NCBI GenBank assembly: GCA_948435375.1
Contig: CAOJGQ010000004.1
Span: 1-60,607, forward strand
Direction: 5' to 3'
Length of the DNA stretch: 60,607 bases
Source of the DNA: an uncultured Candidatus Saccharibacteria bacterium
GTDB taxonomy: Bacteria; Patescibacteriota; Saccharimonadia; Saccharimonadales; Saccharimonadaceae
Of this stretch, positions 25,474 to 34,828 are shown piece after piece (position 1 is the stretch's first letter; each line of letters opens with the position of its first letter). The notes under the pieces were generated by a model. The model searched no databases. It saw nothing but the letters and a program-made list of their open reading frames with translations, and was not told where the DNA came from. The position numbers were made by a program, and so were the translations under genes.

Positions 25474-25680
25474 ATGACGACTTTAGAAAAAACTATTTCC
25501 ATCATGAAAACTCTGCCAGAACACGATCTTTTGAAAATTCAGCGTCATGTCGAAAAACTTTCTCGCAAGCATAAAGCTATTGATGTTGATGAAGAAATAA
25601 GGAAATTTCTTAAGCCAATGACTAGGGAAGACTTTCTGTGCGATGTCGAAATTGCAGAAAAACAAATACAGAACATCTGA
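25474..25680 (+). CDS. Small antitoxin-like protein
   Basis: The 68-aa protein (MTTLEKTISIMKTLPEHDLL, then KIQRHVEKLSRK) resembles the helical N-terminal part of RelB/DUF2281-type antitoxins, which often start with a TLP-x-x-D-L-x-x-V motif. AAAGGAG precedes the start. No toxin gene follows; the next gene is an FtsB-like gene. It sits directly after the duplicated tRNA tail and may be cargo left by an integrated element. The family assignment is tentative. Confidence 0.5.
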   Translation: MTTLEKTISIMKTLPEHDLLKIQRHVEKLSRKHKAIDVDEEIRKFLKPMTREDFLCDVEIAEKQIQNI

Positions 25681-25736
25681 CCGCCAGCACTAATACAACC
25701 TCTCCTTATCCCGCCTATGCTATAATATAATCAAAC

Positions 25737-26174
25737 ATGAACGAATTTCAGACCAAATTTCGCCGTTTTCAATATTGGTTGAAACATAATCTTCTCGTTT
25801 TTGATAACGTGATTCTTTTTATTGCGCTCGGGTTGTGCTTAATTTGGACTTGGGGGACAATTTCTTCCATGTCGCGCAACTGGTCCCTCGCGCAAGAGCT
25901 CACGAACAAGCAGCGCGAAAAAGCTTTGCTCGAACTTGAAGTTGAAACCTTGGAGCTTGAGAATGAATTTTATCTCTCTGAAGAATATCAAGAACTCGCC
26001 GCCCGCAAATATCAGGGCAAAATGTTGCCCGGCGAAACCATGATTTATCTGCCAGCAAATTCTGAATATGCTAAAAATAAGCATGCTGAGATTGAAGAAT
26101 CAGCTTCCGAACTTGAGTCAGATACGCGGAGTAATTTTGAACAGTGGATGCAGTTTTTGTTTGGTGCGAAATAA
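25737..26174 (+). CDS. FtsB/DivIC-like septum protein
   Basis: The 145-aa protein has a short basic N-terminus and one transmembrane helix near residues 22-42 (FDNVILFIALGLCLIWTW). A coiled coil (about 50-85, LTNKQREKALLELEVETLEL) ends in YQELAARKYQGKMLPGET, which matches the FtsB/DivIC pattern of EEYxExxAR followed by a Gly-Glu turn. Such proteins join FtsL and FtsQ at the division site outside the membrane. TATAAT boxes at 25721-25726 and 25726-25731 precede ATG 25737 without a Shine-Dalgarno site. Its C-terminal tail is longer than usual. Confidence 0.7.
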   Translation: MNEFQTKFRRFQYWLKHNLLVFDNVILFIALGLCLIWTWGTISSMSRNWSLAQELTNKQREKALLELEVETLELENEFYLSEEYQELAARKYQGKMLPGETMIYLPANSEYAKNKHAEIEESASELESDTRSNFEQWMQFLFGAK

Positions 26175-26197
26175 AACTTATGGTAAAATAGAAATAT

Positions 26198-27121
26198 ATG
26201 GAAGGTGATCAAACTCAAAATCCCAAGAACACAACTCCGAACGCAGGTCCGAGTATAGCGCCTGCAAAAAGCACGCCACCCGCGCAGAATCCGCAAAGTG
26301 CGCCAGCCCTGGATCATGCGCAAAATCTAGCAGTACAGCCTCAAACTGTTCAAGCAGCCTCGGTAGCTCCGACGAATCAAATAGCCCCAAATACTCAAGA
26401 AGCTACCCCAGCTGTCTCTCCAGCGACTACTAATCCGAGCGCCACGCATCCAAGCTCAGTCGATTTCAAATCTTCCGACATCGGCGTGAAAACTGTCGTC
26501 AAAGAAGATCCCTTCGCCCCCCAAAACCAACGTGCCGCCGCCAAAAAACAACAAGCCAAAAAAGATCGCAAAAAGCTCTATCTCATCGGTGGGATTATTG
26601 CTGCGGTGGCGGTTTTGGCTTTGGTCATTGTTGGGCTTGTGATCATCTTTTCTCAGACTAGTAACCCCGAATCCGCAGGACAACCAGAACTACCAGCCGA
26701 TGAACAGCCTGCCCCTGATCGCACAATATCCGTCAAAGCCGAAGATGTTAGTAATCTTGCTGAAGAAGCCTATCAAGAAGACGGCGCAAATCCCGAAGCA
26801 GCTGAGTCGGTTTTTAATGAGGCTATCAAAGACGCTACTGATAGTGGTCGTAGCGAAGCAGAAAACCAGGCATATATTAACCAAGTCCAACTCGCAAAAG
26901 TCATGTTCTATATTAATAATGGCTACTACAATAATGTTATTGAAACCGAATCCCAGGTTAAACCAGAAACCATGACTCTCGATCAGCGCTCGGCTTATTA
27001 TAACATGCTATATCTCGCTTATCTCAAAAATGGCGGTTATCCAGATAAAGTGGAAGAGTATTCAAAATTAATGTATGAAGCAGCTCAAGAAGCGGGCGGT
27101 TATGGGGATGGAGGAGAATAG
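26198..27121 (+). CDS. Single-span membrane protein with disordered Pro/Ala-rich N-terminus
   Basis: The 307-aa protein has about 125 residues of Pro/Ala/Gln/Thr-rich, probably disordered N-terminus and a basic patch (KKQQAKKDRKKLY). A transmembrane helix lies near 128-150 (LIGGIIAAVAVLALVIVGLV), followed by a helical outer domain with TPR-like spacing. TAAAAT (26184-26189) ends eight bases before the ATG, so it is probably leaderless. It lies immediately before the pilus-cassette gene at 27126 and is probably co-transcribed with it. A role in assembling or anchoring the pili is possible but is only inferred from position. Confidence 0.7.
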   Translation: MEGDQTQNPKNTTPNAGPSIAPAKSTPPAQNPQSAPALDHAQNLAVQPQTVQAASVAPTNQIAPNTQEATPAVSPATTNPSATHPSSVDFKSSDIGVKTVVKEDPFAPQNQRAAAKKQQAKKDRKKLYLIGGIIAAVAVLALVIVGLVIIFSQTSNPESAGQPELPADEQPAPDRTISVKAEDVSNLAEEAYQEDGANPEAAESVFNEAIKDATDSGRSEAENQAYINQVQLAKVMFYINNGYYNNVIETESQVKPETMTLDQRSAYYNMLYLAYLKNGGYPDKVEEYSKLMYEAAQEAGGYGDGGE

Positions 27122-27125
27122 ATCT

Positions 27126-29654
27126 ATGAAGACAACGCGAAAAAGTCTGCGCATAGGGATGGCATTCGTTGTAGCATTGGGTATTATGGGCATGATTATT
27201 GCTTCGATGAGAACATCGACCGTGTTCGCCGCTGCAGGTAGCGGAAGCAATCTCGGAGGACAATGTGCTCCAGCCGGAAAGACGATCTATTGGGATACTT
27301 GTTACGGAGCAACTTGGCGGTATTATAGCATTGGTCAATCTAGCCAAACTTTTGTTGGTGGTGTTGCAACGGCTACTCCTACCGTGGCCGGTACCGATAA
27401 TGCCCCTGGTGGCACGATTTCTGGCTGTGAAGATGTGGGCGGCTATTACATTCTCGGACTTGAAGTATATAATCCGCAAAACATGCAAAGTTATGGTTAC
27501 CAAAAGGGTATAGTCAAGTCTACAAACCTAGCTGTCAATGGCGGCACCTATGCATTTAGAGAAGTCCCCGGTTCAGACAGTCTTGACACTGTAGCCTATA
27601 AATTTGCCCTCGCCGAAGCGGCAGGCGCCACCAACGGCTACACTTGGGATAGTAATCTAGGGTGGTTTTGTTACTCTCCAGAATTTGAATACAAAGATAC
27701 TGAAGGCTCCGTCCAATCGAGTTCTGGCGTCGAAGTCAAAGCCCAGGGTGGCGATATTACTCCGCATGTATTAGAATCCGAAAAAGATGGTCACGCTACT
27801 TTGAAGATTAGTACCGATCAGTCAAGCGTCCTTGTCGATTTCTTTCACAAAATTCACTACAACGGTATTGCGCGGCCAGCAGGTTCCAGAGACGTATATG
27901 ATAATGTTGGGATCGGATGGAGCACGAAATGGGGTGAAGGTGGTATGGCTCACAACTCTATTACTAGCGGGACCTACAATACTAATGGGACCATGGACAA
28001 TAGCAACAAGGAAGTCACTAGAACGGCGAGCTATAGAATCACTATTGAACCTGGCCAAACAATTACATATTGTCAAAGAATTACCTACGATCCTAAAAAC
28101 GTTAAAATGCGCGGAATACCAGTTACGGATAGCAACGGCCGTGTCCTATATTATCATTATTCTGAAACTAGTCGGAGCGGCAACGGTTATTCTGAGGCTT
28201 GTATTGAAATTACCCGCCCGAAGTCCCCAACCGACGATCCAGAGCCCAATATATACCCTGGTCCTAGTCTAGAGGGGGGCAACAACGTGGATGTTCTGTA
28301 CGCTGGTGAGCAATCAAGGGCTATATGGAGATCTCGTATAGAAAACGTACCTACTCGGCGTTATGCTGGCCTCCAGACAGTGAACTATTCAATCACCGCT
28401 TCGCAACCCTATGTCGAGGGGATTAACGAGGCCAACAATAACTACCGGGGCGCAAATGTCTGTAGCTATGCCTCAACTCAAAGGGCAGCGCGCTGCGAGA
28501 TTATTGAAGACAAGCCTAGAGATAGAGAAGAAATTGATAATAGTGATTCGAAATTCAGAGAAGAATATAGCAATAGACTAGACTTCATTACTCCAGACTA
28601 TGTTGGCGATAAATACTGCAACACCATGGGCTACAAGTTAGAGTATTGGTATGGTGAAGAAAAAAATGGCCAGGTCAGTTGGCATAAAGAGGAGGGCAAA
28701 GACTATTGGGCTATTTTCGGTTCCGTCTGTCGCACAATCGCCAAAAAACCATCCGTAGCAGTCTGGAACGGTAGTATTATTACTAACAACGATGTCGGGA
28801 TTAGGGGGATATCGTCCAAACGCTATACCGACGGTATACAAAATGCAATTGGCAAGACGACCGAGGGTAACAGTAACATCCAAAAATTTGGCTCCTGGGC
28901 AGAACATCTTGACGTCATTGGCGGCGGCGTAGCCGACTTTGCGTCCGGCTCCACTCTCGCTCGTGGCAGTGACGGCGGCGAATGCCTCGTCGGTGACATC
29001 CTAGGCTGTTCTCCTCTCACTATCTCCAACAACACCCCGCGACTTGGTTTCTCTGGCATTAGCCGCAACAGTTCCTACCAAGCCCGCCTCCAAACCTTTT
29101 TACGCAACAGGGCTAAAGATGGCACGAATATTAATACCGATTTCAACACTCCTAGCACAAATATCTATAAATATACTAGTAATTCTAGTAATCCCCTCAC
29201 CATTACGAACAATATCACTTACCCCGACGGTCCCTACAACTCGATTTATCAACTCCCCCAAAACATCATCTTCGTTGACGGTGACCTCAATATTGCTAGC
29301 AACGTCACTCGCATTGATGCTTGGTTGATCGTTTCTGGTAAAATCAACACTTGTAGTGACTTCGGCCAGCAGACCGCAGCCGATTCGCAAAGTTTGCGCC
29401 AAACCACCTGTACTAGTCAACTCGCCATCAACGGCCCTGTCATCGCGAACGGAGGCGTCGCCCTGAACCGTTCCTACGGCTCTGACCCCATTGTAAACAG
29501 TACCAGTTCTTTCGGTACAAATAGCGAGCGCGACTCTCCTGCCGAAATCTTCAACCTTCGCCAAGATTCCTATCTCTGGGCCTATGCCCAAGCCGGCCGT
29601 TACGATTCCAGCTATACCGAATCATATTCTCGCGAACTAGCGCCGAGGTACTAG
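27126..29654 (+). CDS. Large secreted protein of the pilus cassette
   Basis: The 842-aa protein starts at ATG 27126 with GGAGGA upstream. It has a signal peptide (LRIGMAFVVALGIMGMIIAS) and a long Tyr/Asn/Ser-rich ectodomain with several Cys. Its C-terminal third reads NIIFVDGDLNIASNVTRIDA and LAINGPVIANGGVALNRS, the repeating beta-helix style of polymer-forming or PilX-like outer proteins. It ends ESYSRELAPRY, a short C-terminal motif often seen with CPR pilus-associated proteins. It heads four minor-pilin-like genes spaced by eight bases or overlapping. I infer a pilus-tip or adhesin subunit. The exact role is unproven. Confidence 0.7.
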   Translation: MKTTRKSLRIGMAFVVALGIMGMIIASMRTSTVFAAAGSGSNLGGQCAPAGKTIYWDTCYGATWRYYSIGQSSQTFVGGVATATPTVAGTDNAPGGTISGCEDVGGYYILGLEVYNPQNMQSYGYQKGIVKSTNLAVNGGTYAFREVPGSDSLDTVAYKFALAEAAGATNGYTWDSNLGWFCYSPEFEYKDTEGSVQSSSGVEVKAQGGDITPHVLESEKDGHATLKISTDQSSVLVDFFHKIHYNGIARPAGSRDVYDNVGIGWSTKWGEGGMAHNSITSGTYNTNGTMDNSNKEVTRTASYRITIEPGQTITYCQRITYDPKNVKMRGIPVTDSNGRVLYYHYSETSRSGNGYSEACIEITRPKSPTDDPEPNIYPGPSLEGGNNVDVLYAGEQSRAIWRSRIENVPTRRYAGLQTVNYSITASQPYVEGINEANNNYRGANVCSYASTQRAARCEIIEDKPRDREEIDNSDSKFREEYSNRLDFITPDYVGDKYCNTMGYKLEYWYGEEKNGQVSWHKEEGKDYWAIFGSVCRTIAKKPSVAVWNGSIITNNDVGIRGISSKRYTDGIQNAIGKTTEGNSNIQKFGSWAEHLDVIGGGVADFASGSTLARGSDGGECLVGDILGCSPLTISNNTPRLGFSGISRNSSYQARLQTFLRNRAKDGTNINTDFNTPSTNIYKYTSNSSNPLTITNNITYPDGPYNSIYQLPQNIIFVDGDLNIASNVTRIDAWLIVSGKINTCSDFGQQTAADSQSLRQTTCTSQLAINGPVIANGGVALNRSYGSDPIVNSTSSFGTNSERDSPAEIFNLRQDSYLWAYAQAGRYDSSYTESYSRELAPRY

Positions 29655-29661
29655 GAGGAAA

Positions 29662-30495
29662 ATGCCAGCCAAACATTCTCTCAAAACTCGTCTCAAAACT
29701 TTCCGGGCTCGTTCCGGCTCGGGCCAGCTTTCCGCCGCCTCCGCCAAGCAAGGCTTCACGATCATCGAAGTCATGCTCTTCCTTGGCATCACCGGCCTCA
29801 TGCTAGTTGGTGTGCTCGGCGGCACTTATTCTTCGATCGCTCGCCAGCGCTATAACGATTCTCTGCGCTCCTTTGCCGAATTTCTCCGCACGATTTTTGC
29901 CGAAGTCCAGAGTCCCGAGTCACTCGGCGCAGGGAATTCTAAAGATTATGCAATCTATGGTAAAATTGCCGTCTTTGGTTTGAACGATGGTGAGGAAGAC
30001 AAAGTCTATACTGCCACCCTGGTTGGTGACGTCATGCCACCTAGTTCTTCCGATGGTTTTATTGAAGAACTAAAGGCCGTCAATGCTCGCCTTTATTGCG
30101 GTGAAACCGCCAGCGCTAGCCGTCCCGAGCGCGAAAGTACCTTGAACGATTACACTATGCAATGGGGAGCCAAACTCGAGAAGCCAGAATCCGCAGGAAA
30201 TTTCACTGGCACAGTTGTCATTGCCCGTGCGCCTACTACTGGCACCATCCATGCCGCGTACACCGAAGAACCCTACCGCATTGACGAAAGTTGCCAGCCC
30301 GGCAATGATGCCGCCAGTGTCCGTTTTAAAGAAGACCTCCAAAGCACACCCGACCTGTACAAACAAGACGACAAGCTCACTTTCTGCATCAAATCTCAGA
30401 ACAGTAGCATTGTACGCGGCATCGCCCTCGATCTCGAAGGCCATAACACATCGTCTGTTTCAACTTTACCAGAAGGGGAGGGCTCATGTCGCTAA
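29662..30495 (+). CDS. Type IV minor pilin-like protein
   Basis: The 277-aa protein has a long basic leader and a prepilin cleavage/methylation motif KQGFTIIEVMLFLGITGLML (about residues 30-49), with the Glu at +5. The leader peptide would be removed by a prepilin peptidase and the hydrophobic helix packs in the pilus core. The ectodomain has Cys pairs (LYCGET, ESCQPG, LTFCIK). AGGAGG precedes the ATG. It is the second gene of the pilus cassette and overlaps the next gene by ten bases. Confidence 0.85.
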   Translation: MPAKHSLKTRLKTFRARSGSGQLSAASAKQGFTIIEVMLFLGITGLMLVGVLGGTYSSIARQRYNDSLRSFAEFLRTIFAEVQSPESLGAGNSKDYAIYGKIAVFGLNDGEEDKVYTATLVGDVMPPSSSDGFIEELKAVNARLYCGETASASRPERESTLNDYTMQWGAKLEKPESAGNFTGTVVIARAPTTGTIHAAYTEEPYRIDESCQPGNDAASVRFKEDLQSTPDLYKQDDKLTFCIKSQNSSIVRGIALDLEGHNTSSVSTLPEGEGSCR

Positions 30496-31325
30496 AAACT
30501 AAAAATCTCAAGACCGGAACGCCGAAAATACCTAGTGATTCGCATCGCAATATTTATGCCAGCGCCAAACGCGGTGATACTATTGTCGAAGTCATGTTTG
30601 CCATCGCCGTTTTTTGTCTCGTCGCCGTAGTTTCGATCGCTATGATGAATACTGGCGTTTCGCGTGCCGAAAGTTCGCTTGAGCTCGTCACGGCGCGAAA
30701 CGAGCTCAACGCTCAGGCCGAAGCCCTGCGTTTCATCCATAGTTCCTATATTTCTGAGCTCACTTTACCTACCGAAGACCAATTGACCGAAGCCGAACTC
30801 GCAGCTGGCGAAAAATATCAACAATACAATCAACTCTGGGGAAAAATCACCTCAAACGCTCTCGAACCGCGCGGTGGTGATGGCGGCTATAATATTGAAT
30901 ATCCACTCAACAACTGCAGCACGGTTTACGAGTCCAACAGCGGCTCTGGCAATCTTCTCGCCCGTAACAACGCCTTCGTGCTCAACACTCGTGACCTTCT
31001 AGCCGGCAACGTTAATGAAGCCTACATCAGCGCCTCCGAAAATCCTGGTCGTTTCCGGGAAGCCGAACAAAATGCCCGCCTGCTCTTCACTAGTGAAAGT
31101 GGCGGCGGTTCAACCGAAGAAATTTCTGAACGCGTACTCTATAACCGTCTCGGTCGCGCCGAGGGGATCTGGGTTGTTGCCGTAAAGAGTAATAGCGGCG
31201 ACAAGCCCCCACAGTTTTACGATTTCTACATCCAGACTTGTTGGTATGGCCCCAGTGCCGTTCGCCCCACTTCGCTCGACACCGTCATTCGCCTTTATAA
31301 CCCTGAAGGAGTGAAAGAAAATTAA
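30486..31325 (+). CDS. Type IV minor pilin-like protein (PilV/GspI-type)
   Basis: The 279-aa protein carries the prepilin motif KRGDTIVEVMFAIAVFCLVA (about residues 28-47). The residue after the cleaved Gly is Asp rather than the usual Phe, a variation seen in minor pilins. The ectodomain is Ser/Asn-rich with two Cys (LNNCSTV, QTCWYG). AGGGGAG lies just upstream of its ATG inside the previous gene, and the ten-base overlap implies translational coupling. Confidence 0.8.
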   Translation: MSLKTKNLKTGTPKIPSDSHRNIYASAKRGDTIVEVMFAIAVFCLVAVVSIAMMNTGVSRAESSLELVTARNELNAQAEALRFIHSSYISELTLPTEDQLTEAELAAGEKYQQYNQLWGKITSNALEPRGGDGGYNIEYPLNNCSTVYESNSGSGNLLARNNAFVLNTRDLLAGNVNEAYISASENPGRFREAEQNARLLFTSESGGGSTEEISERVLYNRLGRAEGIWVVAVKSNSGDKPPQFYDFYIQTCWYGPSAVRPTSLDTVIRLYNPEGVKEN

Positions 31326-31326
31326 T

Positions 31327-32325
31327 ATGAAAAATCTAAAAACCTCACGCGAAAAAGTCGCCCAAAAATCGAAGTCCGGCTTCACCGTGGTCGAGCTCAC
31401 GCTCACTATGTCTTTCGTCGCTGTGCTTTTGATCACCATCGCCATCGTCACTTCAAACATCGTTACCATCTACCAAAAAGGCCTTACTTTAAAAGCGGTC
31501 AACAGTGTCGGTCGTTCACTAATCGACGAATTCACCTCAGCCGTCAATTCCGCACCTACTCTCGACGTTACCAGCCTTTGCGGCAACCTTGCCCGCGATA
31601 ATGTCGCCAAGTGTAAAGATGAGCACGCCGGCCTATACGTCTTCCAATCTAAGTCTGGCGAAGCACGGGACAGTCAAGGTCGGGAACTTGCCGCTCAACC
31701 CGTCCAATATTACGGTGTTTTCTGTACCGGTCGCTATTCGTACATTTGGAATACTTATTACGGCATCGCTTCTGGCCACACTTTGAAAGTTACTTACCTC
31801 GATAAGGAGAATAATCAACATACCATTCCCGCCAGCGATCAGGACCCCGCCCCCCGTCTTCTGCGTTTTGAAGATAGCACTCGTCGCGTTTGCTCTGCTG
31901 TGACGAGTCGCACTTATGAAAGCACGCTTGACCCCACTCGCAGTCAAACCGAAATCAATATCACCGAGCTTGCCAACAGCACAGCCGAACTCAAGCTTCC
32001 TAATCCAGTTCCTCATCCCGAGACCAATTTACTAAACGAGTTTGATCTTGACCTCATGCTCTACGAGTTTACCATGTTCCCGCCTAGCCAAGATGCCGTA
32101 ACCAACCGCACTTTCCTGTCTGGCACTTTCGTCCTCGCCACTGAGCGCGGCAACGTTGATATCACCCGCACCGGCGACTACTGCAACATCAACGACGCCA
32201 CTCGCCTCGAAAACGGTGAAAACGAGGGATCGGGCAGCGTCCTCGATATCGGCTCTGAATTCAACTACTGCGCAATTAACAAATTTAATTTTGCCGCTCG
32301 CACGGCTGGAGTACAACAACTATGA
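31327..32325 (+). CDS. Type IV minor pilin-like protein (PilW/GspJ-type)
   Basis: The 332-aa protein has a prepilin motif KSGFTVVELTLTMSFVAVLL (about residues 16-35) with Gly-1, Phe+1 and Glu+5, followed by a large ectodomain with several Cys (SLCGNLARDNVAKC; GDYCNINDA). Its ATG follows the previous stop within two bases. Its length and position suit a GspJ/PilW-type minor pseudopilin. It overlaps the next gene by four bases. Confidence 0.8.
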   Translation: MKNLKTSREKVAQKSKSGFTVVELTLTMSFVAVLLITIAIVTSNIVTIYQKGLTLKAVNSVGRSLIDEFTSAVNSAPTLDVTSLCGNLARDNVAKCKDEHAGLYVFQSKSGEARDSQGRELAAQPVQYYGVFCTGRYSYIWNTYYGIASGHTLKVTYLDKENNQHTIPASDQDPAPRLLRFEDSTRRVCSAVTSRTYESTLDPTRSQTEINITELANSTAELKLPNPVPHPETNLLNEFDLDLMLYEFTMFPPSQDAVTNRTFLSGTFVLATERGNVDITRTGDYCNINDATRLENGENEGSGSVLDIGSEFNYCAINKFNFAARTAGVQQL

Positions 32326-33542
32326 AACGTCTCAAAAACTCACTTTCCTACTCAAGCACCAAGCAAGGCGTCGCCTCGCTCTACGTCGTGATTTTTGCCA
32401 CCATTCTCTTCGGCGTCATCGCCCTCAGCTTCATCCGCATCATCCTTTCCGAAGCCTCCCAAAGCAGCAACGACGATCTCTCGCGCTCAGCCTACGACTC
32501 CGCTCTGGCCGGCGTCGAAGATGCGAAAATCGCCGTCAACAAGTATTATGAATGTATGAGTAAACCCGGTGCCACCAAGGGAAGCTGTAAATACACCGAA
32601 CTCTTCGCTACCAGCGGCGACGCTAGCTGCGAGCATTTCGGCCTCATGCAATATCTTTACAAAGATCTCGATGCGCAAGGCGCCACCGAAGTCAAAGTCC
32701 AAGAAAGCCAGTCCAACAACTCCGACCAGGCTTACACTTGCGTAATTCTGCGTGACGAAGTTGAGGACTATCGCACGACTCTGAGTTCCGATGCCCGCTC
32801 CAAGGTCATACCGCTTGGCGTCAACAACGACAAGCTTTCGGAAATCGCCCAAATCGAGATTAGCTGGTATTCCGAAAACAACGGCACCGTCTTCAAAGAA
32901 AATTACAAGACTCATGGCGGCAAACTCGCTCCAGCCAACGACGCTACCATCCCGCCCGCCGTCACCGTCACTCTCATCCGCACCGAGCCCAGTATTAATC
33001 TGAATGACTACAATAACAGTACCGACGGAGACCATTATAGCTCTATGTTCTTCCTCCCCACCGACAAAGACAACTCAGAGGGCACTAACGAGATTAATAA
33101 CGAAACCATCAAAAGAGCCGGTAATTCCGAGTCCACCAACTCTCCTTTCCAAATCAAGTGCGAACATCGCGACTTCGCTTGTACGGTCAGACTCACCGGT
33201 CTCAACGGTTCTTTCCATGACGGCGGTAGCGCCTTCCTCGTCCTCTCGCTACCTTACGGCGAGACCAACACCGACTTTCGTGTCACTCTCCGCAACAAGG
33301 ACGACGTAGAAATCAAATTCAAGGGCGTCCAAATCAGCGTCGACTCCACCGGCCGCGCCAACCAGCTCTATCGCCGCGTCGAAACCCGCCTTGACCCTGT
33401 CGACACTTTCTTCCCCTATCCTGAATACGAGCTTGACTTAGGTGGGGAAGCAGGCAAAGACGCCTTGTCCAAGAGCTTCTGGATCACCACCAACTGCTGG
33501 ACCGAAAACGGCTATTGCAGCGGTAACAACGGCCAGATCTAA
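32322..33542 (+). CDS. Pilus-associated PilX/GspK-like protein
   Basis: The 406-aa protein has a basic N-terminus and a hydrophobic helix near residues 16-38 (KQGVASLYVVIFATILFGVI) with a degenerate prepilin site: Gly is kept but the usual Glu+5 is absent, as in GspK-type tip subunits. A Cys-containing ectodomain of about 365 residues follows. It starts within the stop codon of the previous gene (ATGA overlap). It is the last gene of the pilus cassette, before a strong bidirectional terminator. No pilus ATPase, PilC or PilM gene is in the window. Confidence 0.75.
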   Translation: MKRLKNSLSYSSTKQGVASLYVVIFATILFGVIALSFIRIILSEASQSSNDDLSRSAYDSALAGVEDAKIAVNKYYECMSKPGATKGSCKYTELFATSGDASCEHFGLMQYLYKDLDAQGATEVKVQESQSNNSDQAYTCVILRDEVEDYRTTLSSDARSKVIPLGVNNDKLSEIAQIEISWYSENNGTVFKENYKTHGGKLAPANDATIPPAVTVTLIRTEPSINLNDYNNSTDGDHYSSMFFLPTDKDNSEGTNEINNETIKRAGNSESTNSPFQIKCEHRDFACTVRLTGLNGSFHDGGSAFLVLSLPYGETNTDFRVTLRNKDDVEIKFKGVQISVDSTGRANQLYRRVETRLDPVDTFFPYPEYELDLGGEAGKDALSKSFWITTNCWTENGYCSGNNGQI

Positions 33543-33588
33543 TTCCAAAGAGTGGCGTCGCTGCGACCGTCACTCCGGACACCCCACC

Positions 33589-33616
33589 AAAAAGAGCCCC
33601 ACCCCGGGCTCTTTTT
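33589..33616. terminator. Bidirectional terminator
   Basis: AAAAAGAGCCC pairs with GGGCTCTTTTT across a short C-rich loop, between the convergent pilus cassette and rubrerythrin gene. Confidence 0.92.
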
Positions 33617-33630
33617 CGAACATTTGGCCT

Positions 33631-34179
33631 CTAGTAATTCTTTGCGTTGATTTCAAAGAAAGCCTGAGGATGATCACAAACCGGGCAAACTTCTGGCGCT
33701 TCCGCCCCAACATAAATATAACCACAATTCCGGCACTTCCAAACCGTCATGTCGTCATTCTTGAACACCACGTCGTGCTCCACGTTCTCGCGCAGTTTCA
33801 AATAGCGCTCTTCGTGCGACTTCTCGATCGTCCCCACCATCTCGAACTTCACCGCAATCTGGTCATAACCTTCTTCGCGCGCTTCCTCGGCAAACTTTTT
33901 GTACATATCGGTCCATTCGTAGTTCTCGCCCGCTGCTGCCAAACCGAGATTGACCGTCGTATTGCCTACTTTACCGTCGTTTAGCAGTTTGTACCACATC
34001 TTCGCGTGTTCGCGCTCGTTGTGTGCCGTCTCATCAAAAATCGCCGAAATCTGCTCAAAGCCATCTTTCTTCGCCTGTGACGCAAAGAAGCCATATTTGA
34101 CCGAAGCCTGCGATTCACCAGCGAACGCCGCCTCCAAATTTTTCCAAGTCTTCGAATCTTTCTCGAGCTCTCTTGCCAT
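33631..34179 (-). CDS. rbr: Rubrerythrin
   Basis: Rubrerythrin reduces hydrogen peroxide with a di-iron site fed by a rubredoxin-type iron centre, protecting an anaerobic or fermentative cell from oxidative stress. The 182-aa protein has the ferritin-like four-helix domain with GESQASVKYGFFA, DETAHNEREHAKMWY and GTIEKSHEERYLKL (Glu and E-x-x-H ligands). It then has the C-terminal rubredoxin domain with WKCRNCGYIYVG and EVCPVCDHPQAFFE (two CxxC). The length is standard. On the minus strand TATAAT (34217-34222) and GGAGGA before the ATG give a normal leadered start. Confidence 0.95.
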   Translation of the reverse strand: MARELEKDSKTWKNLEAAFAGESQASVKYGFFASQAKKDGFEQISAIFDETAHNEREHAKMWYKLLNDGKVGNTTVNLGLAAAGENYEWTDMYKKFAEEAREEGYDQIAVKFEMVGTIEKSHEERYLKLRENVEHDVVFKNDDMTVWKCRNCGYIYVGAEAPEVCPVCDHPQAFFEINAKNY

Positions 34180-34234
34180 AAATCCTCCAATTCATTACAG
34201 TTAATTTTCTCCGCCCATTATACCACATCTGAAC

Positions 34235-34262
34235 AAAAATATGGCGATCCTTTCGGACCGCC
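34235..34262 (-). terminator. Terminator of the 34339 gene
   Basis: On the minus strand GGCGGTCC-GAAA-GGATCGCC (one G-U pair) is followed by ATATTTTTG. Confidence 0.85.
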
Positions 34263-34338
34263 ACCGGTATTTCACACTCCTCACCTCCTAAATCAATTAC
34301 TCGTCACTGCTTAACCACTAGCTGAAATAATCGTGAGG

Positions 34339-34719
34339 TTACATGTTGGCGTTCTCGCCCGGCTGTCTACTGGCAGCTAATGCCTCTTCGCATGCGCGCA
34401 CGTCCTTAAGACCCACTATGACACCGATTATGAAGCCAAGACAGAACAGGCCATACTGGATTATGGGGTATTTTCCGCTCAGACTTACGCGGAGCAATCC
34501 CCCGGGGAGCCACTGCGCAAATTCTTGGAGTATAAACGGCATTAACCAGCCAATAAACGCCAAGAGCGAAATCAGCCAATACGAACATCGTAATTTCTTC
34601 ACGCACAATGTCGCGTGATATCCGACCTCTGCGAAGACGACTCCGCCTACAACCATGCCAACTATACGCGCACCAATAATCATCGCCAACATTGCCTCCA
34701 TCGACAAACTTCTCATCAT
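34339..34719 (-). CDS. Small polytopic membrane protein, promoter-family gene
   Basis: The 126-aa protein has three hydrophobic segments: MLAMIIGARIVGMVVGGVVF, then YWLISLLAFIGWLMPFIL, and a third near residues 88-106 (YGLFCLGFIIGVIVGL). Its C-terminal tail is short and polar. A Shine-Dalgarno-like AAAGGGG precedes the start. It is a single-gene unit with promoter copy E, a leader of about 100 nt containing paired CCTAGG sequences, and its own terminator. I recognise no family. Confidence 0.7.
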   Translation of the reverse strand: MMRSLSMEAMLAMIIGARIVGMVVGGVVFAEVGYHATLCVKKLRCSYWLISLLAFIGWLMPFILQEFAQWLPGGLLRVSLSGKYPIIQYGLFCLGFIIGVIVGLKDVRACEEALAASRQPGENANM

Positions 34720-34828
34720 TTTTCCGTCCCCTTTCTTGAAGTGTGTACCTAGTTTTCGAGTTGCCTAAGGTGATACCTAGGCCATCAAAACCCTAGGCAC
34801 GAAATCAAAATTTCGACCTTACACCCTA

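Noticed and set aside
25160-25477. 105-codon plus-strand frame containing NRLVVGSNPTALTR twice
   Set aside because: It is a read-through of tRNA-Met and its duplicated 3' tail, not a protein gene.
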